Positions 1 to 6,845 of a stretch of 15,277 nt of DNA are shown here, piece by piece; within the stretch, counting starts at the first letter, position 1; each line of letters starts with the position of its first letter. This DNA is from Verrucomicrobia bacterium UBA7008 (lineage in GTDB: Bacteria; Verrucomicrobiota; Kiritimatiellia; RFP12; UBA1067): NCBI GenBank assembly GCA_002449695.1, contig DJXI01000081.1, positions 1 to 15,277 of the forward strand, written 5' to 3'. The notes beneath the pieces were generated by a model. The model made no database searches, was not told where the DNA came from, and saw nothing but the letters and a program-made list of their open reading frames with translations. Made by a program: the position numbers and the translations under genes.

Positions 1-5
1 GGTAG

Positions 6-49
6 GGGCGCATCTCCGAGGCGCCCGCTCCCGCGGCACATCCGCCGCG
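6..49. repeat. Two adjacent GC-rich hairpins
   Basis: Two perfect six-base stems lie side by side. GGGCGC (6-11) pairs with GCGCCC (21-26) across a 9-base loop, and CGCGGC (32-37) pairs with GCCGCG (44-49) across a 6-base loop. No T-run follows, so a classical intrinsic terminator is not supported. Paired GC-rich hairpins beside a REP-associated transposase remnant are reminiscent of REP sequences. They could also be the 3' end structure of a gene outside the window. Confidence 0.4.
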
Positions 50-119
50 TGGAGCCGACAAGACTTGATTGCCAAAGTAAATTACCACAGAAGCGGGAGT
101 TTGTGATATACTGTTCGGC

Positions 120-233
120 ATGAGACGGTGCAGGATAAATCTTCCAAATCGATGCCAGCGCCTGATCGGCCGAGTGGCACACCGCGCGTTTGAAGGGGGC
201 AAGCTGCGAATCGAAAGGGTCGCGCCGCTATGA
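120..233 (+). pseudogene. Remnant of a REP-associated tyrosine (Y1-type) transposase
   Basis: The ORF from ATG 120 to TGA 231-233 encodes 37 residues. Its first part (RRCRINLPNRCQRLIGRVAHRAF) resembles, from memory, the conserved N-terminus of REP-associated Y1 transposases, where a strand of the type YHxxSRxxxRxF opens the domain. It then jumps to a basic end (GGKLRIERVAPL). The HUH metal-binding pair and the catalytic tyrosine region, normally found over about 150-200 more residues, are absent, so it cannot be an active enzyme. A TATACT box (107-112) lies just upstream and there is no good ribosome site. It sits between the inverted repeats at 53-90 and 247-289. The alternative is a chance short ORF; the motif match makes that less likely but no search was run. 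Confidence 0.5.
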
Positions 234-243
234 CAAGGAAAAC

Positions 244-269
244 CTACTGTGGCAATTTACTGTGGCAAT
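244..269 (+). repeat. 13-bp tandem repeat inside the right inverted-repeat arm
   Basis: CTACTGTGGCAAT (244-256) is followed directly by TTACTGTGGCAAT (257-269), with one mismatch. The repeat unit is also present, degenerate and inverted, in the left arm (68-90). This suggests the doubled unit is part of the original element end, perhaps a transposase binding site. Confidence 0.6.
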
Positions 270-330
270 CAGGTCTGACCCTGTTGGCTTTCGTCCACAA
301 GATGGCGCTCGTCACGGTTGAGAACTGAAC

Positions 331-1224
331 ATGAAGGCGGACGTTCCCTATACGTGGAGTCCGTGCGTGAAGACGCGCGACCGGCTCGTCGTCAACCCCG
401 AGGAAATCGGCGTTGAAGGCATCCCGGTTCTCGGCGTCAACAGGGCGCGCAACATGAGCGCGGGCGCGGAGCTGCACCGCCACACGGCGATGGAGATCAC
501 GGTCTGCGAACACGGCGCCGTGAAGTTCGACGCGGACGGAAGGGCGTGGACGCTCCTCCCGGGGACTGTCTTCGTCACCCAGCCGGGCTCCGTCCACCGC
601 CTGAGGTCGAACGTGCGCGGCAGCGTCCTCAGGTGGATATTCGTCACCCTGCCGAAGAAGGGCGAGTCGTTTCTCGGGCTTTCAAAGGACGACTCGGCTA
701 TCATGGCGGCCAGGCTCATGTCCCTCACCGAAAAGCTCTACCGGATACCGGCGTCCGACTTGCACCTCATGAACGAGCTGATGAAGGATTACGAGCGGCC
801 GGCGGCGGCGTCCGACATGCGCCTTGTGCGCTTTCGCGCCGATGCGCTGAAGTTCCTCCTCGCCGTCATCGACGCCCTGCCGGTGCAGTCCGACGTTCCA
901 GCGGCAAGCCGCATCTATTCCATCATCACGCAGATGCGGCGCGAGCCCGAGAAGGAGTATCCCGTCGAGAAGCTGATAGCCGAAACGCAGATGTCCGAGA
1001 CGTCCCTTGCGTCCGCCTTCAAGCGCGACACGGGGCAGACCCCGCACGAGTTTCTCGTCACCTGCCGCATCCGCAAGGCGATGGACATCCTCTCCAAGGA
1101 TCCGTCTGCGCGCATAACCGACCTCGCCGCCGAGCTGGGCTTCGCCTCTTCGCAGCATTTTGCCGCGCGTTTCCGCCGCGAAACAGGCAAGACCCCGAGC
1201 GAATACCGCGGCCAGCGCGGCTGA
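331..1224 (+). CDS. AraC-family transcriptional regulator
   Basis: A DNA-binding transcription factor of 297 residues, the usual length for this family. The N-terminal half (about residues 30-110) is a cupin-type sensor fold with a His-x-His plus Glu pattern (H49, H51, E55) and a PGSVHR strand near 85-90. It probably binds a sugar or related ligand. The C-terminal part (about 211-295) is the double helix-turn-helix domain. The second helix pair has the family signature: ITDLAAELGF, then HFAARFRRETGKTPSEYR. The start at 331 keeps the whole cupin; its ribosome site is weak. The gene precedes the hydrolase operon on the same strand, with a promoter in the 143-base gap between them, so it is a good candidate for local control of that operon. 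Ligand and operator are unknown. Confidence 0.93.
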   Translation: MKADVPYTWSPCVKTRDRLVVNPEEIGVEGIPVLGVNRARNMSAGAELHRHTAMEITVCEHGAVKFDADGRAWTLLPGTVFVTQPGSVHRLRSNVRGSVLRWIFVTLPKKGESFLGLSKDDSAIMAARLMSLTEKLYRIPASDLHLMNELMKDYERPAAASDMRLVRFRADALKFLLAVIDALPVQSDVPAASRIYSIITQMRREPEKEYPVEKLIAETQMSETSLASAFKRDTGQTPHEFLVTCRIRKAMDILSKDPSARITDLAAELGFASSQHFAARFRRETGKTPSEYRGQRG

Positions 1225-1277
1225 CGGCCGCATGGTCAAAAAACCGCAAAAGTGAATTTTGACCGCGACACCGCGCG

Positions 1278-1298
1278 GCGGTTTGGTATAATAACCGC
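1278..1298 (+). promoter_or_regulatory. Extended -10 promoter inside a perfect inverted repeat
   Basis: A consensus extended -10 element, TGGTATAAT (1284-1292), occupies exactly the 9-base space between GCGGTT (1278-1283) and its inverse AACCGC (1293-1298). No clear -35 lies at the usual distance; TTGACC (1259-1264) is 22 bases upstream of the -10 hexamer, too far. Extended -10 promoters can work without a -35. Transcription would start near 1299, giving a leader of about 70 bases before the start codon at 1368. The dyad over the -10 box may be an operator, possibly for the AraC-type protein encoded upstream or another repressor. That role is inference. Confidence 0.65.
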
Positions 1299-1355
1299 GA
1301 TAAATTGCGGCAGGTCGGTGCGCCACAAAGGCGAACCGCCGCAAATGACAACTGT

Positions 1356-1362
1356 AGGGAGA
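1356..1362 (+). promoter_or_regulatory. Ribosome binding site supporting a TTG start at 1368
   Basis: AGGGAGA lies 5 bases before TTG 1368-1370, giving good Shine-Dalgarno spacing. The upstream in-frame ATG at 1305 falls only about 6 bases from the predicted transcription start and would place a hydrophilic stretch before the signal peptide. The TTG start gives a conventional signal peptide beginning M-R-A-V. Confidence 0.6.
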
Positions 1363-1367
1363 ACTTA

Positions 1368-1937
1368 TTGAGAGCTGTAACTTGCAGGAGTGCGGGGGCG
1401 TTTGCAGGATTGTTAACGGTGGGGCTGGTGACTTTGCTGTCATCGGTTTGCATGTCTGCTTTCGCTGCGCCGATGATGACACCGTGGGGCGAGACGGTAA
1501 CGGCGGAGAATGCCTGGCGCGGCTATCCGCGTCCGCAGATGGTGCAGTGCCTCAAGCGCAAGCTCGACGAGGCCGGCAAGGAGGCGATCTTCTTCGCCGG
1601 GCGCGACGAGCAGCTCGTCTGCGCGCTCGCCTACCGCAACGTGTTCTCGGGCGGCATCGGGACGACCTACAACATCATCCCGCGCCACTTCGCGGACATC
1701 TGCCGCCTGTCGTTTGCGGGCGACGCTGAGGGCGCGGCGAAGGTGCAGGACGAGGCCAACCGCGTCGTCACGCTGATGGTGGAGTCGGAGAACTGGAGCT
1801 ACCGCAAGGCCATGATGAAGTACATCGGGCTCGACTGCGGCTGGTGCCGCTATCCGTTCGCGCCGCTTTCGGACGCCGAATACAATGCCTATGCCAAGCG
1901 CATCGAAGCGCTCGGCATCCTGCCGAAGGAATCCTAG
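1368..1937 (+). CDS. Chimeric exported protein: GH2-like head joined to N-acetylneuraminate lyase C-terminal part
   Basis: From the TTG start the product is 189 residues. Residues 1-33 form a signal peptide with hydrophobic core and AFA cleavage motif. Residues 35-60 (MMTPWGETVTAENAW, YPRPQMV) match, from family memory, the opening of secreted GH2 glycosidases (WG..VTPENAW..YPRPQMVR). From about residue 61 the sequence becomes the C-terminal part of a NanA/DapA-family lyase. GRDEQLVCALA, GGIGTTYN (95-102), AAKVQDEANRVV and YPFAPLSDAEY align by eye with the last ~120 residues of E. coli NanA. The Schiff-base lysine and N-terminal half of the barrel are missing, so lyase activity is very unlikely. 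The junction is near base 1548 and in frame. It could be a deletion scar or a repurposed exported fragment. If started at ATG 1305 it would be 210 residues. It is the first gene of the operon-like series. Confidence 0.7.
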   Translation: MRAVTCRSAGAFAGLLTVGLVTLLSSVCMSAFAAPMMTPWGETVTAENAWRGYPRPQMVQCLKRKLDEAGKEAIFFAGRDEQLVCALAYRNVFSGGIGTTYNIIPRHFADICRLSFAGDAEGAAKVQDEANRVVTLMVESENWSYRKAMMKYIGLDCGWCRYPFAPLSDAEYNAYAKRIEALGILPKES

Positions 1938-1979
1938 CCCCCCGTCTTTTCACAAATCACAAAAATAAAGGAGAAATCT

Positions 1980-4586
1980 ATGAGGACGACAACATCTATC
2001 GAACGCATCCGTCCGCGCTTATTTGCCAAAGGAGGCGTGGCGCTGCTTCTGGCGCTTCTGGCCTTGCCGATGGCGGTTCAGGCGGAGACGTGGTATCTGA
2101 AGGCGACAACTACTGTCTCGACACCGCTTTCGCCTTCTAACTGGACGAATGCGCAAGGAACTGTCGCCACTGCGATAAGCTCCGATGATACGCTTTACGC
2201 ACCCCAAGCGATCGTTCTTCAGTTTAGTTCGGCGGTTTCGCACGATGGTGCCTTTCACGCCGGCGCAGAAGACGGATCGACAATGCTGACGGTTCAGCCT
2301 CGTCGAACCGTCACCTACTGCTTCAATGATTTTCGCTGGCATTCGGCTCATTTTGACGGAGCCGGCGGAAAGTATTTCTATACGATTACGGGAAATGCCA
2401 CAGTTGACAATCCGACTGCGACCCACAAGGCGTCATTTAGAAGTTCTACTGGTGAATCAGGTGTTGCCTTCAACATGAATCTTACATCGTCAAACAACAT
2501 TACTATTGAGCTTGGAGGAGGTGTTCCCCAGAATGACAGTCCCTTTGTCATTGGAGGCGACAATTCAGCCTATCTCGGGAATTTTACCCGCACAGGCTGG
2601 GCTCAATTGATTCTGAACTCGGCGAACGCCCTTGGCTCGCCTTCAGTATCGCGTGCCGATGCGCTTTCAATTGATGTTGCGAATGCAGTCCTCTCGGTGA
2701 TGAATGGTGTGATGCCTAATGCGGCGCGCGGAATTCAGATCAACAAGTCCGGTTTTAAAATTTGCGCCACAAACTACGTTTTTGCAAATTCCGCAGCCGC
2801 CGCGTATCAGGACTGCTCGTCCTTCGAGCTGCCAATGCCGATTTCGGGAAGCTACGGCTTTACGAAAGATGGCGACGGCACGGTGACGCTAAGCGGTGCA
2901 TACACGGCGGGCGATATTGTCGTTGCAAACGGAACACTCCATATCGCTGCTACGGCTTCGTTCCCTGCGGGGCAGAATATCTCCGTGGCGGCGGGCGCCT
3001 CGCTTATCGCCCACCAGTCGCTTGACGGCTTCAACGTCAGCGGTGCTGGCACGGTCGAGCGCGTCCTCGATCCGCTCGTGGTTACATATGACGACAGTAC
3101 GCACACGGCGACGGCAATTGCGCGCGGTTCGTCCTATCAGATTCCCGAGGGCGTCACGCAGCCGATTTCGTTCTCGGAATCAGTCGCGCTGCCGCTCCAT
3201 GTTGCGCCGGCACGTCAGGAAGTCCTGACCGTCGCCGCCGGGGCGGCCGACCTTTCGGCGGACGATTTCGTCGATGCGACCGAAAAGACCTATGGTCTTC
3301 CGAAGACGTCGTTCACGGTCGAGAAGGACGGCGCGGGCGTCCAGCACGTCTATCTGACGATTCGCCCGGTCGTTGTGAGTAAGGCCACCTTCCCCGCTAA
3401 CGTTGGGATAAACGGCAACGCGGAAACATGGTCCAATGGTTCAGCCGCGCAGGAAGGCTTCGACTATCTGATTACAAATACCGTGAACGGCATCGAGAAT
3501 GTCGCATTCGCCGGCGATTCGCTTACGATTGCCAATGCGGATGTATATTCCCGCGAACATTCGACAATCTCGTCCGCCACAATCTATCCGGGGAACACGC
3601 TCCGCCAGAACGACTCGTCGGGCGGAGGAAGATGGACGGTTACCGGCAATATCTGCATCGCCGGCGAATATGGCGGAAGCAAGTATCTGACGTTCCAGGC
3701 GAGATATAAAGGCGGATACCATCGTCTTTCCGCCAATCTTTCCGGCGCGGGACCGTTGAAGCTCGTTGGCGCGGGAGTCGATGCCGGCATTGTCGGCGGC
3801 CATCCTCTGGGCAGTCCGCAGCTCTACGGCGACAACTCGGCCTACCTGGGCAGAATGTATGTGACATACAGTGACAACAACCGAACGGAGTATGACGGTA
3901 CGCCGTTTGGATTCAACAGCGTGGATGCGCTTGGCGGCGCACTCGACGAGTTCAAGTTCGATTCGCTGGAACTGAACAGATACAGCATGATGTGTCCGGC
4001 TGAGAGCATGACGTTCTCCACGGAGAACCGCGGCATCTACGGCTCCGGGCCATTCGGTTTTGACGTCACGAACGGCGTCACGTTCCGGGTCGGCGTGCCT
4101 ATCCGCATGGCGTCGGACATGTACAAGCATGGCGGCGGCGACCTCCTTCTCGGTGGCGCGATTTCGTTCGGCGCGGACGGCGCAGGGGCGAGCGGCACGT
4201 GTTACGTCCGCGAGGGCGGCATTGGCGCGCTCGCCGACACGGCGGTTGCGGGGCTGGACGTCGTCTTCTCCAACGGCACGAAGATAATTCTCTCGCCGGA
4301 AGCGACGCTTGCGAATGGATTTACAGGAGTGTCGTTCGAGCCTGCCGACGCAGCGGTTTCGGTCAGTGTGGCTGGAGGGTCTTCGGCATTGGCGGGAGAG
4401 AAGTTCACGGCCGTCATTGCGACAGTACCGACATCGGCGGGTGACTTGTCGTCACGCTTTGAACTTGAGGAAATCAAGGGCTTCACCGGGACAATCGTCA
4501 CGGAGAGCGTGACCGAGGGCGATATTCCCTGTACACGCTATTCCGCGAAATACTCCCATAGTGGGCTGGTAATTATCTTCAAATAA
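1980..4586 (+). CDS. Large secreted beta-repeat surface protein, autotransporter-passenger-like
   Basis: An 868-residue protein with strong ribosome site AAGGAG (1968-1973) and a clear signal peptide: basic start, ALLLALLALP core, cleavage after VQA at about residue 35. The rest is rich in G, S, T, N and short beta strands. Residues 293-322 (GFTKDGDGTVTLSG, then VVANGTLHI) match the autotransporter-associated beta-strand repeat style. The protein seems to be two related halves: GDNSAYLG occurs at 193-200 and 617-624, each within a similar succession of strands. A segment LSADDF (425-430) recurs in the surface-protein fragment at 13908-15062. No outer-membrane beta-barrel, anchor or enzyme motif is visible; it ends GLVIIFK. 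The first ~1.1 kb looks less GC-rich by eye than its neighbours. Probably a cell-surface or glycan-binding protein; the exact function is not recognised. Confidence 0.8.
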   Translation: MRTTTSIERIRPRLFAKGGVALLLALLALPMAVQAETWYLKATTTVSTPLSPSNWTNAQGTVATAISSDDTLYAPQAIVLQFSSAVSHDGAFHAGAEDGSTMLTVQPRRTVTYCFNDFRWHSAHFDGAGGKYFYTITGNATVDNPTATHKASFRSSTGESGVAFNMNLTSSNNITIELGGGVPQNDSPFVIGGDNSAYLGNFTRTGWAQLILNSANALGSPSVSRADALSIDVANAVLSVMNGVMPNAARGIQINKSGFKICATNYVFANSAAAAYQDCSSFELPMPISGSYGFTKDGDGTVTLSGAYTAGDIVVANGTLHIAATASFPAGQNISVAAGASLIAHQSLDGFNVSGAGTVERVLDPLVVTYDDSTHTATAIARGSSYQIPEGVTQPISFSESVALPLHVAPARQEVLTVAAGAADLSADDFVDATEKTYGLPKTSFTVEKDGAGVQHVYLTIRPVVVSKATFPANVGINGNAETWSNGSAAQEGFDYLITNTVNGIENVAFAGDSLTIANADVYSREHSTISSATIYPGNTLRQNDSSGGGRWTVTGNICIAGEYGGSKYLTFQARYKGGYHRLSANLSGAGPLKLVGAGVDAGIVGGHPLGSPQLYGDNSAYLGRMYVTYSDNNRTEYDGTPFGFNSVDALGGALDEFKFDSLELNRYSMMCPAESMTFSTENRGIYGSGPFGFDVTNGVTFRVGVPIRMASDMYKHGGGDLLLGGAISFGADGAGASGTCYVREGGIGALADTAVAGLDVVFSNGTKIILSPEATLANGFTGVSFEPADAAVSVSVAGGSSALAGEKFTAVIATVPTSAGDLSSRFELEEIKGFTGTIVTESVTEGDIPCTRYSAKYSHSGLVIIFK

Positions 4587-4608
4587 TCGTTTATTTTAGA
4601 TAATCGTT
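4583..4608 (+). other. AT-rich intergenic spot with 9-bp direct repeat
   Basis: ATAATCGTT occurs at 4583-4591 and again at 4600-4608, overlapping the stop codon of the upstream gene. The stretch TTTTAGATAAT resembles a -10 element, so a weak internal promoter ahead of the gene at 4614 is possible. No -35 or terminator hairpin is convincing. Confidence 0.25.
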
Positions 4609-4613
4609 GCTGA

Positions 4614-6827
4614 ATGTCCATGACGCTTCCAGGGCGATGTCGCTGTGTCGTCGCCGTCCTCGCTTCGGCGGCGGTGATATCCGTTCGCGGCGCACTGTCG
4701 GTTGAGCGTGACGTCTCATCCGGAATTTCGTGGGTCTGCGGCGCGTCCGGTGCGCGCATCGTCGGCGTCGGCGCGGTGCGGGTGAAGCAGGATGGCTGGG
4801 ACTGCGACGTCACGGTCACGCAGCGGACGGACTGCGTCGTCGCGCGGATCGTCGCATCCGGCGGGAAGGGCCGTCCCGACAAGTGGACGATCCCGACGCC
4901 GCTTGCAACGGGCGCGGCGAAGGACGGCTTTTCGTTCAAGCCGGGGCGGTGGCGCCGCAACGCGGCAGGTCGCGAAGCCCAGCCGGAGGAAGTTTCGCTC
5001 GGTCGCTATCGCCTCGTCCGCTCGAGCGACGGGGACGTCCTCTACACGCTCCCCGGAAGCGAGAAGTGGTCGGGCCCCGCCTACGAGACCGTCGAATTCG
5101 AGGATGCTGGCGGCGGCGCGTTCGTGCGTGAGATCGTCTTCCGCGAAATCCGGCGCGGCGAAACGCAGGAGGAATGCGCTGCGCGGGCGGCGGGGCTGCC
5201 GTTCTGCGTCACGCTTGCGACGCCCGAGCGGAACAACATCTTCTCTGGCGGCGATGCGACGATCCGCTGGACGGTGACGGAAAGTGCCGGGCGTCGGGCC
5301 GAGGACGTGCCGGTTTCGCTCGTCGTCCGCGATTGGGACGGGGGCGTCGTTTTCGAGCGCAAGGCAATCGCAGCGTTCGATCCCTACGGGCGGAAGGAGG
5401 GGCGCGTGAAGGTGCCTGCCCCTGGACGCGGCATCTTCTTCGTCGAGATGACGGCGGGCGAGGGCGCGGAGGAGGAGTTCGCGCGCACCACGTTCGCGGT
5501 GATTCCGCCTTTTGACTTCAAGGGCGGTGGCGGGTTCTTCATCGGACTGAACCTCCGCACCGGCGCAAGGTTCAAGAACGAGGCGGCGGCGGAATACGCC
5601 CTTGCCGCGCGGCTCGGCTTCCGCTATTTGCGCCTCGGGGACGACTCGCTCGCGCGTGAACATGGCATGCGCGCGGGCTATCAGTGTCCAATGCCGAGGC
5701 ACGACTACGGCGCAGAGCCCGGCGACGCGGCGACTGTTGAGGGCTGGCTCGACGAAATCGCGCGGATGGGTTCGCCGATCTTCGAGTTCGGCAACGAAAT
5801 TGGACACTTCGCTAGCGAGGCGGAGCGTCATGCCCTCTACGACCGCTACAACGGCTGGCTCGACGCGATTCGTTCCGGACGTGCGCGGCGCGCCCTGCGC
5901 TTCAAGATCGCCTATGGCACGAGTTCCCGGCGTCCGGAGCTGATGCGGCTGATTGAAGAGAAGGGGATTTTCAAGAAACTCGACCTTTTCGTCGTCCATC
6001 CGGGGCGGCTCAACTGGACGCCTGACGCCGTCGGGCCGGGGTGGCGCTACCGAGGGCTCGTCGCCGGCTCCAAGAAAGTCTATGCCGACTTCGGATACGC
6101 TGCGACGCCGATCATCCTGACGGAAGTCTATGCGAAGACGCAACCAAACGCGCCGCTCGGAGACTCGCTGCGCCAGAGCGCGGAAAGCGCCGTTCTGAAC
6201 ACTGTCGTCGCCAAGGCGGACGGCATGGCGGGTTTTTGCGCCTACCAGCTGCACGAGGGCGTTTCGTGGGACGAGAACGGCTTCCCCAAGGAAAAGGGGA
6301 CGACACGCGAGTCGGAATGGTACTATGGGATTCTGAACCGCGACAATTCGCCGAAGCCGTCGGCCCTCGGCTACGAGACGGCCGCCGAGGAACTGGACGG
6401 GGCGCGGTTCGTCCGTGAAGTGCGGCTCAGGGGGACGGCGCTCAACGGGTTTCTTTTCGACACGCCGCGCGGGCCGCTCGCCGTCCTCTGGGATCGCACC
6501 GAGGGCTTTGACTTGCGGACGCAGGGGCCGCGCGTGCGCGGGCGAGGGGAAAACTTCTTCCACTTCGAGCCGTGGCTCGACAACTGGCGCGTCAAGACGC
6601 CCTATGTGTTCGCGGCGGCTGCCGGCGTTCAGTCCGTGGAGGTGCGCGACGTGATCGGGCGCACGAGCGTCCGGACAGTCGAGGACGGCAAGGTCAGGCT
6701 GGAGCTCACCGGCTCGCCGGTCTTCGTGCGCGGACTGGCCCCCGGACAGTTCGAGACCGCCAAGCCGCCGGATGCGGCGGTGTGCATCGGCAAGAAGGGC
6801 GAGGACGAGCCCGAAGGAATCTACTGA
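4614..6827 (+). CDS. Secreted glycoside hydrolase, clan GH-A-like TIM barrel with N-terminal beta domain
   Basis: A 737-residue protein. A signal peptide is likely (CVVAVLASAAVI core, cleavage about residue 26). Residues ~30-300 appear to be beta-sandwich domains, including WTVTESAGRRAEDVPVSLVV. The region ~308-610 reads as a TIM barrel. FEFGNEIG carries a candidate acid/base Glu395 and IILTEVYA a candidate nucleophile Glu504. This is the clan GH-A layout (GH39/GH5-like), with a plausible 109-residue spacing. A C-terminal beta domain (~620-735) follows. The start is ATG 4614 (ATG 4620 is in frame too); a stop lies directly upstream and no clear Shine-Dalgarno is present, so translation may depend on the gene ending 27 bases earlier. 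The GH family number cannot be fixed by eye and the substrate is unknown; neighbours suggest a galactose- and perhaps sialic-acid-containing glycan. Confidence 0.75.
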   Translation: MSMTLPGRCRCVVAVLASAAVISVRGALSVERDVSSGISWVCGASGARIVGVGAVRVKQDGWDCDVTVTQRTDCVVARIVASGGKGRPDKWTIPTPLATGAAKDGFSFKPGRWRRNAAGREAQPEEVSLGRYRLVRSSDGDVLYTLPGSEKWSGPAYETVEFEDAGGGAFVREIVFREIRRGETQEECAARAAGLPFCVTLATPERNNIFSGGDATIRWTVTESAGRRAEDVPVSLVVRDWDGGVVFERKAIAAFDPYGRKEGRVKVPAPGRGIFFVEMTAGEGAEEEFARTTFAVIPPFDFKGGGGFFIGLNLRTGARFKNEAAAEYALAARLGFRYLRLGDDSLAREHGMRAGYQCPMPRHDYGAEPGDAATVEGWLDEIARMGSPIFEFGNEIGHFASEAERHALYDRYNGWLDAIRSGRARRALRFKIAYGTSSRRPELMRLIEEKGIFKKLDLFVVHPGRLNWTPDAVGPGWRYRGLVAGSKKVYADFGYAATPIILTEVYAKTQPNAPLGDSLRQSAESAVLNTVVAKADGMAGFCAYQLHEGVSWDENGFPKEKGTTRESEWYYGILNRDNSPKPSALGYETAAEELDGARFVREVRLRGTALNGFLFDTPRGPLAVLWDRTEGFDLRTQGPRVRGRGENFFHFEPWLDNWRVKTPYVFAAAAGVQSVEVRDVIGRTSVRTVEDGKVRLELTGSPVFVRGLAPGQFETAKPPDAAVCIGKKGEDEPEGIY

Positions 6828-6845
6828 AGGACAAGGAGAAGCGAG

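Larger units (their letters stand above)
53..289. mobile_element. Probable non-autonomous mini-element with long inverted repeats
   Basis: Bases 68-90 are the reverse complement of 247-269 at 21 of 23 positions. The match continues outward: 61-67 against 270-276 (6 of 7), then 53-60 against 282-289 (7 of 8), after a 5-base gap in the left arm. The right arm contains the small palindrome GGTCTGACC (272-280), which the left arm has partly lost. Between the arms lies a short ORF (120-233) resembling the start of a REP-associated Y1-type transposase. Seen: the inverted repeats and the ORF. Inferred: an internally deleted, transposase-less derivative (MITE-like) of about 240 bp. The exact ends and any target duplication are not determined. 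Confidence 0.6.

Noticed and set aside
1217..1231. Terminator after the AraC-type gene (GCGGC/GCCGC hairpin over its stop codon)
   Set aside because: The stem is only five bases and is followed by an A-rich, not T-rich, stretch on the + strand.
1305..1367. ATG start at 1305 for the GH2/NanA chimera
   Set aside because: It lies almost at the predicted transcription start and has no ribosome site. TTG 1368 has AGGGAGA at good spacing and begins a proper signal peptide.
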